NCBI GenBank assembly: GCA_017472145.1
Contig: JAFUQX010000029.1
Location: forward strand, 1-49,195
Reading direction: 5' to 3'
DNA: 49,195 nucleotides
Origin: Ruminococcus sp.
GTDB taxonomy: Bacteria > Bacillota > Clostridia > Oscillospirales > Ruminococcaceae
The translations under genes and the position numbers were made by a program. The notes under the pieces are model-generated. The model saw only the letters and a list, made by a program, of their open reading frames with translations. It ran no database searches and had not been told where the DNA came from. Below, one piece after another: positions 42,887 through 49,195 of the stretch (positions are counted from its first letter, which is position 1; every line of letters begins with the position of its first letter).

Positions 42887-43699
42887 TTACTTTGCACCCT
42901 TTTTCATAATGACCACGCCGATGGTACGGAAAATCAGCTTGATATCCTTCCAGAAGCTGCGCTCCTTGATGTACTTTACGTCGGATTCAACCCACTTTTC
43001 AAACTCCACATCGCTTCGTCCCTCACACTGCGCCACACAGGAGAGACCACCCTTTACCAGCAGACGCTCCATATGCGCCGGGGTATAGAGTACGACCTCA
43101 CGGGGGAGGGGCGGACGAGGGCCGATCAGGGACATGTCACCGCGCAGCACGTTCCACAGCTGGGGCAGCTCATCCAGAGAAGTTTTCCGCAGAAATCCGC
43201 CGATTTTTGTAATACGGGGATCGTTTTCGTTTTTGAAGGCCAGGCCGTCTGTCTCATTGTCCTTCTGCACCTCTGCAAACTTCGCTTCTGCATCTATGCA
43301 CATAGAACGGAACTTATACATATGAAAGACCTTTCCGTTCTTGGTCAGGCGAGCCTGGGAAAAGAACGGGTTTCCAAAATCCTGAAAATAGATGATCAGA
43401 GCCAGGATGGCCATGGGAATCAGAAGGATGGCCAGTGCAAGGGCGGAGGCCACAATATCGATCAGACGCTTTGTAAAACGGTAGAAAGCACCGCCTCCCG
43501 GAACTACCTTGCTGTATCGCAGGGTTTCCCGGACACCTGTGGAGAGCAGATCCAACGCACGCTCATCAAATTCCAGAATGGGGTAATTTGTTTCACCGTT
43601 GGGATTCTCCTTCATAGAGGACAGCGTTACTTCTGTGATCATTTCTTCTGTCAGATTCTCTTTTCCATTTTCCTTGCTCGATTTTTTCAATCCGAACAC
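42887..43699 (-). CDS. Undecaprenyl-phosphate sugar-1-phosphate transferase
   Basis: 270 residues. Starts surface-polysaccharide synthesis by moving a sugar phosphate to undecaprenyl phosphate. It has an N-terminal cytoplasmic extension (about 1-70), one hydrophobic hairpin (ALALAILLIPMAILALIIYF) and the bacterial sugar transferase core with YKFRSM, KTSLDELPQLWNVLRGDMSLIGPRP. The sugar specificity cannot be read. The start is uncertain: GTG 43699 has a weak AGGAA site, while TTG 43690 lies 6 nt after GAGGTG. It has its own promoter, and no glycosyltransferase cluster is next to it. Confidence 0.92.
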   Translation of the reverse strand: MFGLKKSSKENGKENLTEEMITEVTLSSMKENPNGETNYPILEFDERALDLLSTGVRETLRYSKVVPGGGAFYRFTKRLIDIVASALALAILLIPMAILALIIYFQDFGNPFFSQARLTKNGKVFHMYKFRSMCIDAEAKFAEVQKDNETDGLAFKNENDPRITKIGGFLRKTSLDELPQLWNVLRGDMSLIGPRPPLPREVVLYTPAHMERLLVKGGLSCVAQCEGRSDVEFEKWVESDVKYIKERSFWKDIKLIFRTIGVVIMKKGAK

Positions 43700-43770
43700 C
43701 TCATTCCTGCATGTCTCATAAAATCTGCATATACTACAAAATATCTTACAATCTCTTACTCTAGAATATA

Positions 43771-43799
43771 ATTGTACCAGACATTCTGCTATTTGTCAA
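43771..43799 (-). promoter_or_regulatory. Promoter of the sugar transferase gene
   Basis: -35 TTGACA, 17-bp spacer, -10 TACAAT on the minus strand. Confidence 0.82.
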
Positions 43800-43851
43800 A
43801 TATAAATTCTGTATTTTGCAAGATTTACCTGTGCTTCTCTATAAATACACA

Positions 43852-43883
43852 TTTTATCCATATCCGGTTTCCGGCGGATAAAA
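43852..43883 (-). terminator. Possible terminator after the isomerase-family gene
   Basis: TTTTATCC (43852-43859) pairs with GGATAAAA (43876-43883), with an inner CCGG/CCGG. A clear U tract is missing. Confidence 0.4.
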
Positions 43884-43898
43884 ATTGACGGACCGCTT

Positions 43899-45383
43899 TT
43901 ATGCAAATGGATTTTCTGTAGGATAGCGCACGCCCTTGGGCTGATTATAGCCGATTTCAGCCACATCCACACCCAGGTACTTGAACACCTCATAGAGGGC
44001 CTTTCCGTGATGTCCGAAGGCCACTGCACCATGGTGGGGGAATCGCTTCTCGATCAGAACATGACGATAGAAGCGGCTCATTTCGGGAATGGCGAAGATG
44101 CCGATCGATCCGAAGGAATGGGTGGCGGCCGGCAGAACCTCCCCCTGTGCAATATAGGCTCTCAGCTGCGTATCGGATGTGGACTGGAGACGGAAGAAGG
44201 TGATGTCTCCCGGAATAATGTCACCCTCCAGCGTACCCTGTGTTACCTCCTCCGGCAGGCTGCGGGCCATGATCAGCTGATACTTCATCTCACAGAAGGC
44301 CAGCTTGCTGGAAGCGGTATTTCCGCAGTGGAAGCCCATGAAGGTCTCATCCAGGCGGTAATCTGCCTTTCCTGCGATCTCCTCCTGATAGAGGTCGGCC
44401 GGAACGGTGTTGTTGATATCCAGCAGTGTTACAGCGTCCTGGCTCACCGCAGTACCGATGAACTCACTCAGCGCACCATAGATATCTACCTCACAGGAAA
44501 CCGGAATGCCCCGTCCTGTGAGACGGCTGTTGACATAGCAGGGAACAAAGCCGAACTGAGTCTGGAAGGCCGGCCAGCACTTGCCGGCAATGGCCACATA
44601 TTCACGATAGCCCTTGTGCTCCTCCACCCAGTCCAGCAGTGTCAGCTCATACTGTGCCAGCTTTTGGAGAATTTCCGGCTTCTTGTTGCCCTCGCCCAGC
44701 TCACGCTCCATATCCTTTACGACCTCCGGAATGCGCACATCACCGGCATGCCTGTGGAAGGCCTCGAACAGATCCAGCTCCGAATTCTCCTCGATCTCAA
44801 TGCCCAGATTATACAGCTGCTGAATGGGTGCATTGCAGGCCAGGAAGTTGGTGGGACGAGGGCCGAAGGAAATGATCTTCAGCCTGCTGAGACCATATAC
44901 CGCCCGTGCGATGGGCAGAAACTCGTGGATCATGTCCGCACATTCCTCAGCGGTGCCCACAGGACGCTCCGGAATATAGGCCTTTACGCCGCGCAGCGCC
45001 AGGTTGTAGCTTGCATTCAGCATACCGCAGTAGGCATCTCCGCGGCTGGAGGACAGTACGGAAATATTTTCCTCCGCAGCAGCGCAGAACATCTTCGGGC
45101 CGTCAAAGTGCCTGGCCAGCAGTGTCTCGGAGATCTCCGGGCCGAAGTTGCCCAGATATACGCACAGCGCCTGACATCCGGCCTTTTTCAGATCCTCCAG
45201 AGCCTGCACCATGTGGATCTCACTTTCCACAATGCAGATGGGGCATTCGTAAATATCCTGTGCGTCATATTTCTTTGCATAGGCCTCTGCAAGTGCCTTT
45301 CTCCGGTTTACAGAAAGACTCTCCGGGAAGCAGTCCCGGCTGACAGCCACAATTCCGACCTTGATCTGGGGTATATTTTTCAT
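43899..45383 (-). CDS. L-fucose/L-arabinose isomerase family protein
   Basis: 494 residues from ATG 45383 behind AGAGGAGA. Aldose-ketose isomerase fold: an N-terminal Rossmann-like part (IKVGIVAVSRDCFPESLSV, CQALCVYLGNFGPE) and a later metal-site region (SCEVDIYGALSEFIG, FMGFHCGNTASSK, HGAVAFGHHGKALYEV). It is shorter than E. coli FucI (591), so the exact substrate is uncertain. It lies downstream of the GH3 gene but has its own promoter. It probably serves use of plant-derived deoxy- or pentose sugars. Confidence 0.85.
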   Translation of the reverse strand: MKNIPQIKVGIVAVSRDCFPESLSVNRRKALAEAYAKKYDAQDIYECPICIVESEIHMVQALEDLKKAGCQALCVYLGNFGPEISETLLARHFDGPKMFCAAAEENISVLSSSRGDAYCGMLNASYNLALRGVKAYIPERPVGTAEECADMIHEFLPIARAVYGLSRLKIISFGPRPTNFLACNAPIQQLYNLGIEIEENSELDLFEAFHRHAGDVRIPEVVKDMERELGEGNKKPEILQKLAQYELTLLDWVEEHKGYREYVAIAGKCWPAFQTQFGFVPCYVNSRLTGRGIPVSCEVDIYGALSEFIGTAVSQDAVTLLDINNTVPADLYQEEIAGKADYRLDETFMGFHCGNTASSKLAFCEMKYQLIMARSLPEEVTQGTLEGDIIPGDITFFRLQSTSDTQLRAYIAQGEVLPAATHSFGSIGIFAIPEMSRFYRHVLIEKRFPHHGAVAFGHHGKALYEVFKYLGVDVAEIGYNQPKGVRYPTENPFA

Positions 45384-45455
45384 TTTTCTCAATCTCCTCT
45401 GGACTTTTATTCTTCTTTTCCGGACAGAAGCTTTCTGGAAGCATCTGTTCTTTCC

Positions 45456-45485
45456 ATTATAGCATATTGTCCGTCTCTTTTTCAA
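45456..45485 (-). promoter_or_regulatory. Promoter of the isomerase-family gene
   Basis: -35 TTGAAA, 18-bp spacer, -10 TATAAT on the minus strand. Just upstream, TGTGTA-CTC-TACACA (45502-45516) is a small palindrome that could be an operator. Confidence 0.7.
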
Positions 45486-45525
45486 CCCTATTTATTGATT
45501 TTGTGTAGAGTACACATAAATTTTC

Positions 45526-47802
45526 TTATGCCAGATGTGCATTTAGTCTGGCCACCAGCTCGTCGCAGTCCTTACAGCTGTACATTCCGCCGCCGAACGG
45601 GACAATATTGCGCAGGGGCATATACCGCAGCATCGCTTCCAGCATATCGGCTGTGGAAGAACCCATTGCATTTTCATCGGAGGATTCGTTTTCCTGACCG
45701 AAGGCCCGGATGTAGGGCTTCAGAATCTCCATCACGCCGTCCAGATGCATGATATCTCCGAAGATGGTATCCGGTGTGATGCGCTCCGGCTTGGGAACCC
45801 ATCCGTCTATATGAATGGTGCGCTCTGCTGTGAGACTTTCAGAGGAATTTCCGGCAGCCAGCACATAGTCGCCGCTGAGCACTGTCCAGTCCTGCTTCTG
45901 CTCATCGAAATAGGCAAAGGCTCTCCGGTCGAGCGTAAAGGTCACGGTTTTTGTCTCCCCCGGCTCCAAGGTTACCTTTTCATATCCCTTCAGCTCCAGT
46001 ACCGGGCGGAGAACGGCATCGCCGCCGTGTCTGGGCAGAACATAGAGCTGTACGACCTCCTTACCGCTGCGGTCACCGGTATTGGTCACATTTACAGAAA
46101 TCTTTACTGTATCCTTTTCGCCGTATGCGCTGCGGTCGGTTCTGAGATCGGTGATTTCAAAGGTGGTATAGCTCAGGCCGTGTCCGAAGGGGAACAATAC
46201 GTTCATCTTCCTTGAAGCATAGCAGCGGTAGCCTACGAACACGCCCTCGCTGTAGCGTGTGCAGTCGCCCTCTCCGAAATAGGAAAGGTAGGAGGGATTA
46301 TCCTCCAGCCGGATGGGGAAGGTCTCGGCCAGATGGCCGCTGGGATTTACATCGCCGTAGAGAATGTCCACTGTGGCTCCGCCCACGGCCTGTCCGCCCA
46401 GATAGGCCTCCAGAATGCCCTTTACCTGAGAGATCCAGGGCATTTCTACAGGAGAGCCGTTGTGCAGAACCACAACGGTGTTGGGATTGGCAAGGGCTAC
46501 GGCCTGGATCAGCACATTCTGACTTTCGGGGAGCTGCATGTGGGTACGGTCAAAGCCCTCAGACTCAAAGGAATCCGGCAGACCGGCAAATACAACCGCA
46601 GTATCTGCATTTTTCGCTGCAAGGACCGCCTCCTCCAGGAGCTTTTCATCAATGGTATCCGTCTCCGGGTCATAGCCCTTTGCATAGGTCACATCATAGC
46701 CCTTGCTCCGTGCCATGTCCAGGGCAGACTCCGTCTTGTGGGCGTTGATATGAGAGCTTCCGCCGCCCTGGAAACGAGGACTTTCCGCAAATGCACCGAT
46801 AAAGGCGGCCTTCTTGTCCTTGCTCAGGGGGAGGATGTGTGCATCATTTTTCAGAAGCACCATGCACTGGGAGGCGATCTCCCGTGCCAGCTCGTGGTCG
46901 GCGTCACGATCGAAAACGGCCGCTTCATCCCGTCCGCTGAGATGACGGTCGAGAATGGTCAGCACTCGGGTCACAGCCAGATCGAGCACATCCTCGGACA
47001 GACGGCCTTCCTTAACGGCCTGCACGATCTGCTGGTCCCGGAAGCCGAAGCTGGTGGGCATTTCCAGATCCAGTCCTGCTTCCAGTGCCGTGGTGCGGTC
47101 GCTGACAGCGGCCCAGTCGCTGACCACAAAGCCGTCAAAGCCCCATTCGTCACGGAGAATACCGGTGAGCGCGTCCTTGCTGTTGGCTGCATAGGTGCCA
47201 TTGATCCGGTTGTAGGAGCACATGACCGTCCAGGGCTTGGCTTCACGGATGGCCCCTTCAAAGGCCGCCAGATAGATTTCCCGTGCGGTACGTGCATCCA
47301 GCTGGGAATTGCTGCTCATCCGGCGGTGTTCCTGATTGTTCGCATAGAAGTGCTTGATGCTTGTGCCCACATTCTGACTCTGTACACCCTGAATGAAGGC
47401 CTTGGCCGTTTCGCTTGCCACATAGGGGTCTTCAGAATAGTATTCAAAGTTTCTTCCGCACAGGGGAGAGCGCTTGATGTTGACCGCCGGGCCGAGGAGG
47501 ACGGCTACATGCTCGGCCTGGCATTCGCGGCCCAGAGCCTCTCCCATTCTGCGGACGAGGTCACGGTCAAAGGAGGATGCGGTTGCACATCCGGCCGGGA
47601 AGCACACGGCCTTGATGCTGTCGTTGATGCCCATATGGTCACCGGTCTGCTCCTGCTTGCGCAGTCCGTGCGGGCCGTCGCAGACCATCATGGCTGGAAT
47701 CCCCAGCCGCTCCACGGCCTTGGTGTGCCAGAAGTCTCCGCCGGAGCAGAGTCCGGCCTTTTCCTCCAGGGTGAGCTGTGATACAATTTCAGGGATGTTC
47801 AT
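45526..47802 (-). CDS. Glycoside hydrolase family 3 beta-glycosidase
   Basis: 758 residues. Removes terminal beta-linked sugars (glucose or xylose) from oligosaccharides. The N-terminal TIM-barrel has CDGPHGLRKQ, KHFYANNQEHRR and the nucleophile Asp229 in FVVSDWAAVSDR. A middle alpha/beta domain is followed by a fibronectin-III-like domain (VNVTNTGDRSGKEVVQLYV) and a C-terminal extension. No signal peptide, so it is cytoplasmic and acts on imported oligosaccharides. AGAGGAGA precedes ATG 47802. It follows the PHP gene by 44 bp. Confidence 0.95.
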   Translation of the reverse strand: MNIPEIVSQLTLEEKAGLCSGGDFWHTKAVERLGIPAMMVCDGPHGLRKQEQTGDHMGINDSIKAVCFPAGCATASSFDRDLVRRMGEALGRECQAEHVAVLLGPAVNIKRSPLCGRNFEYYSEDPYVASETAKAFIQGVQSQNVGTSIKHFYANNQEHRRMSSNSQLDARTAREIYLAAFEGAIREAKPWTVMCSYNRINGTYAANSKDALTGILRDEWGFDGFVVSDWAAVSDRTTALEAGLDLEMPTSFGFRDQQIVQAVKEGRLSEDVLDLAVTRVLTILDRHLSGRDEAAVFDRDADHELAREIASQCMVLLKNDAHILPLSKDKKAAFIGAFAESPRFQGGGSSHINAHKTESALDMARSKGYDVTYAKGYDPETDTIDEKLLEEAVLAAKNADTAVVFAGLPDSFESEGFDRTHMQLPESQNVLIQAVALANPNTVVVLHNGSPVEMPWISQVKGILEAYLGGQAVGGATVDILYGDVNPSGHLAETFPIRLEDNPSYLSYFGEGDCTRYSEGVFVGYRCYASRKMNVLFPFGHGLSYTTFEITDLRTDRSAYGEKDTVKISVNVTNTGDRSGKEVVQLYVLPRHGGDAVLRPVLELKGYEKVTLEPGETKTVTFTLDRRAFAYFDEQKQDWTVLSGDYVLAAGNSSESLTAERTIHIDGWVPKPERITPDTIFGDIMHLDGVMEILKPYIRAFGQENESSDENAMGSSTADMLEAMLRYMPLRNIVPFGGGMYSCKDCDELVARLNAHLA

Positions 47803-47846
47803 AGTGAGTTTCTCCTCTCGTATTTATGATATAGAATGCATTGAAT

Positions 47847-48617
47847 TTACTTTTCTCCCAGTCCCGGCAGGAAAGCCACCAGAGGCAGTCCAAAGCTTTC
47901 GGCCAGCTTCCGGCAGGCCTGCTGCTGTGCGGTGTCATTCAGACTCCACGGGTCATGGGCATCGCAGCCGATGATGGCCTTGTTTCCGGTTTCCTGTGCG
48001 ATCCGCAGGAACAGGGCCGAGGGGTAATGCCGTCCCTGCATATTCCCCAGCATGTTGATCTCCACAGGGATATCCTTTTCCTTTAAATAGGTGCACAGAC
48101 GGGCGAAGTGCTTTCTGTAGATCTCCTCCGGCCCGATGTAGTTCATAAGATCGGGATGAGCCACATAGCTGTATTTTCCGGTTTCCAGGCCCTCCAGGAT
48201 GGTATCGATATATTTCACCAGCTTCTCCTCTGAATCCGTCTCGAAGCCAGTGTACTCGGAATAAGGCTCACGGGCGGTGAAGTGCTGACCCAGAATCATA
48301 TAATCCACCGGGTAGTCCCGGAGCAGGCGGTTCTGGCGCTCCATCAACTCCGGAATATACTCTGCCTCAAAGCCGATATAAATGGTAATGTCGTCTGCAT
48401 ATTCTCTCCGGAGCTGTTCCAGGGAGCGGAAGTAGTCATCCAGCTGAGAGGGGAGCATTCTTGTGCCGGAAACGAAGCCGTCCCCATAGATCCACGGGCA
48501 GTGGTCGGAGAAGCCCAGCACCTTCATGCCGTTTTGTATGGCCTGTTCCACATAGGCCTTGTCCTCGCCCTTTGCATGCTGGCAGCGTGTGGTATGTGTA
48601 TGATAATTTGCAAGCAT
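47847..48617 (-). CDS. PHP-domain phosphatase, histidinol-phosphatase (HisJ/HisK) family
   Basis: 256 residues from ATG 48617, 9 nt after AAGGAG; an ATG at 48638 lies ahead of that site. The metal-binding PHP motifs are HTHTTRCQHA at the N-terminus, FSDHCPW, and GCDAHDPW near the C-terminus. HisK hydrolyses histidinol phosphate, but no other his gene is near and the next gene is a GH3 enzyme, so another sugar-phosphate-like substrate is possible. Confidence 0.88.
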   Translation of the reverse strand: MLANYHTHTTRCQHAKGEDKAYVEQAIQNGMKVLGFSDHCPWIYGDGFVSGTRMLPSQLDDYFRSLEQLRREYADDITIYIGFEAEYIPELMERQNRLLRDYPVDYMILGQHFTAREPYSEYTGFETDSEEKLVKYIDTILEGLETGKYSYVAHPDLMNYIGPEEIYRKHFARLCTYLKEKDIPVEINMLGNMQGRHYPSALFLRIAQETGNKAIIGCDAHDPWSLNDTAQQQACRKLAESFGLPLVAFLPGLGEK

Positions 48618-48652
48618 TTCTCTATTCTCCTTCTCCATGTTCAGTTGTATTT

Positions 48653-48681
48653 ATTGTAGCACAGACCATGCCGGAAATCAA
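48653..48681 (-). promoter_or_regulatory. Promoter of the PHP-GH3 unit
   Basis: -35 TTGATT, 17-bp spacer, -10 TACAAT on the minus strand, 35 bp before the start. Confidence 0.72.
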
Positions 48682-48737
48682 TGAAAAACCCGTATCCACT
48701 TTTTTGCGATTGTTGGACAGCGGCCGGCTCTGACGAT

Positions 48738-48767
48738 TTGACAGCATGGCCGGATATGTGCTATAAT
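48738..48767 (+). promoter_or_regulatory. Promoter of the 94-residue membrane protein
   Basis: -35 TTGACA, 18-bp spacer, perfect -10 TATAAT, 32 bp before the ATG. Confidence 0.85.
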
Positions 48768-48799
48768 AATCCCACCAAAAGGAAAGGAGATTTTTACCA

Positions 48800-49084
48800 A
48801 TGAAAAAGAGAATTTACGGAATCATCGGAACGGCCCTTATTGCTGTGGCGGCCATTTACTATGGCGTTCGGATCATCATCACAGGCAAGGGGATACTCTG
48901 TAAGGATGATCCCAGGTTCAGCACGGTGGAGGGCTTTCTCTACATCATACTGGGCATTCTTTCAGGCATTCTGTGCGTGCTGAATTTCATGGATGCCTCT
49001 GGCCTTCTGCGTGTTGTGCTGGCAGCGCTTCTCATTGGCCTGTACATGGGCTTCTGGTATTACTGTAAGAAGAACGGGAAATAA
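48800..49084 (+). CDS. Small membrane protein of unknown function
   Basis: 94 residues with three hydrophobic helices (about 6-27, 47-65 and 68-88) and a basic C-terminus (CKKNGK). The loop after helix 1 contains GKGILCKDDPRFSTVEGF. AAAGGAGA lies 9 bp before the ATG, and a strong promoter precedes it. I do not recognise a family. Confidence 0.8.
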   Translation: MKKRIYGIIGTALIAVAAIYYGVRIIITGKGILCKDDPRFSTVEGFLYIILGILSGILCVLNFMDASGLLRVVLAALLIGLYMGFWYYCKKNGK

Positions 49085-49123
49085 GGCAAGGACTTGAAAA
49101 GCAATGCGATATACCCTGAAGCG

Positions 49124-49143
49124 GACCTGTTTTCGGACAGGTC
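49124..49143 (+). terminator. Weak terminator after the small membrane protein
   Basis: GACCTG/CAGGTC 6-bp stem with an 8-base loop; T tract short. Confidence 0.4.
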
Positions 49144-49149
49144 TCAGTT

Positions 49150-49195
49150 TGCCGAAAAAGTCGAATTTTCCGCACAAGGCTCCCCTTAGTAAGGG
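49150..49195. repeat. Interspersed repeat, copy C (cut by window end)
   Basis: In inverse orientation it matches the outer end of copy A (CTTACTAAGGGGAGCCTT, then GCGGAAAAT-CGACTTTTT). The rest lies beyond the window. Confidence 0.8.

Noticed and set aside
44007-45752. Plus-strand open frame opposite the isomerase-family gene (581 codons)
   Set aside because: Shadow of the isomerase gene; crosses its promoter and enters the GH3 gene end.

Overview
The window looks like the chromosome of a Gram-positive, low-to-mid GC anaerobe of the Oscillospiraceae (Ruminococcus-like). The main evidence is four secreted proteins with dockerin-type calcium repeats, which is typical of cellulosome-forming ruminococci. 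Supporting evidence includes a Clostridia-style spoIIGA-sigE pair, an AdhE fermentation enzyme, ThyX instead of ThyA, strong AGGAGG ribosome sites with some GTG/TTG starts, and many sigma-A promoters that are easy to read. The assignment is inferred from gene content; no database was consulted.

Layout. 1-980: 3'-truncated prfB (minus). 1437-3299: a possible cohesin-dockerin protein and a polydockerin protein. 3440-5836: a RING-like membrane protein, then rpsF-ssb-rpsR. 5851-6958: a lipoprotein and a small unknown (minus). 7209-8183: a second polydockerin. 8332-14606: a tightly packed, overlapping run of thyX, a thymidylate-kinase-like gene, a DUF2156 acyl/aminoacyl-transferase-like gene, a DJ-1/PfpI gene, 5-formyl-THF cyclo-ligase, mltG and a U32 peptidase/tRNA hydroxylation gene. 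14834-23029 (minus): rpoB, rpoC and two small unknown genes. 23400-26115: comM and rodA. 26239-26588 (minus): RNase P RNA. 26674-29319 (minus): a small unknown gene, a heavy-metal P-type ATPase and its separate metallochaperone, behind a promoter with a 12-2-12 palindrome. 29688-31057: DUF3343 plus cysteine desulfurase. 31177-33421: cdaA-cdaR (c-di-AMP synthesis). 33711-36218: a large secreted dockerin protein with repeated beta-modules. 36292-37832 (minus): spoIIGA-sigE. 37929-40517: adhE. 40862-42380: ECF sigma factor and its likely anti-sigma. 42399-42823: a non-coding element with 44-bp terminal inverted repeats. 42887-48617 (minus): a sugar-phosphate transferase, a fucose/arabinose isomerase-family gene, a GH3 glycosidase and a PHP phosphatase. 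48800-49084: a small membrane protein.

How it fits together. The dockerin proteins, the GH3 enzyme, the isomerase-family gene and AdhE describe extracellular plant-polysaccharide binding, intracellular oligosaccharide cleavage, sugar isomerisation and ethanol formation. The remainder is housekeeping: transcription, translation, folate/dTMP metabolism, cell-wall elongation, c-di-AMP signalling and sporulation control. The most unusual points are the two polydockerin proteins, which consist almost entirely of eight dockerin-like calcium segments, the neighbouring cohesin-like protein, the spoIIG-type promoter with a 21-bp spacer, and the hairpin-rich non-coding elements.
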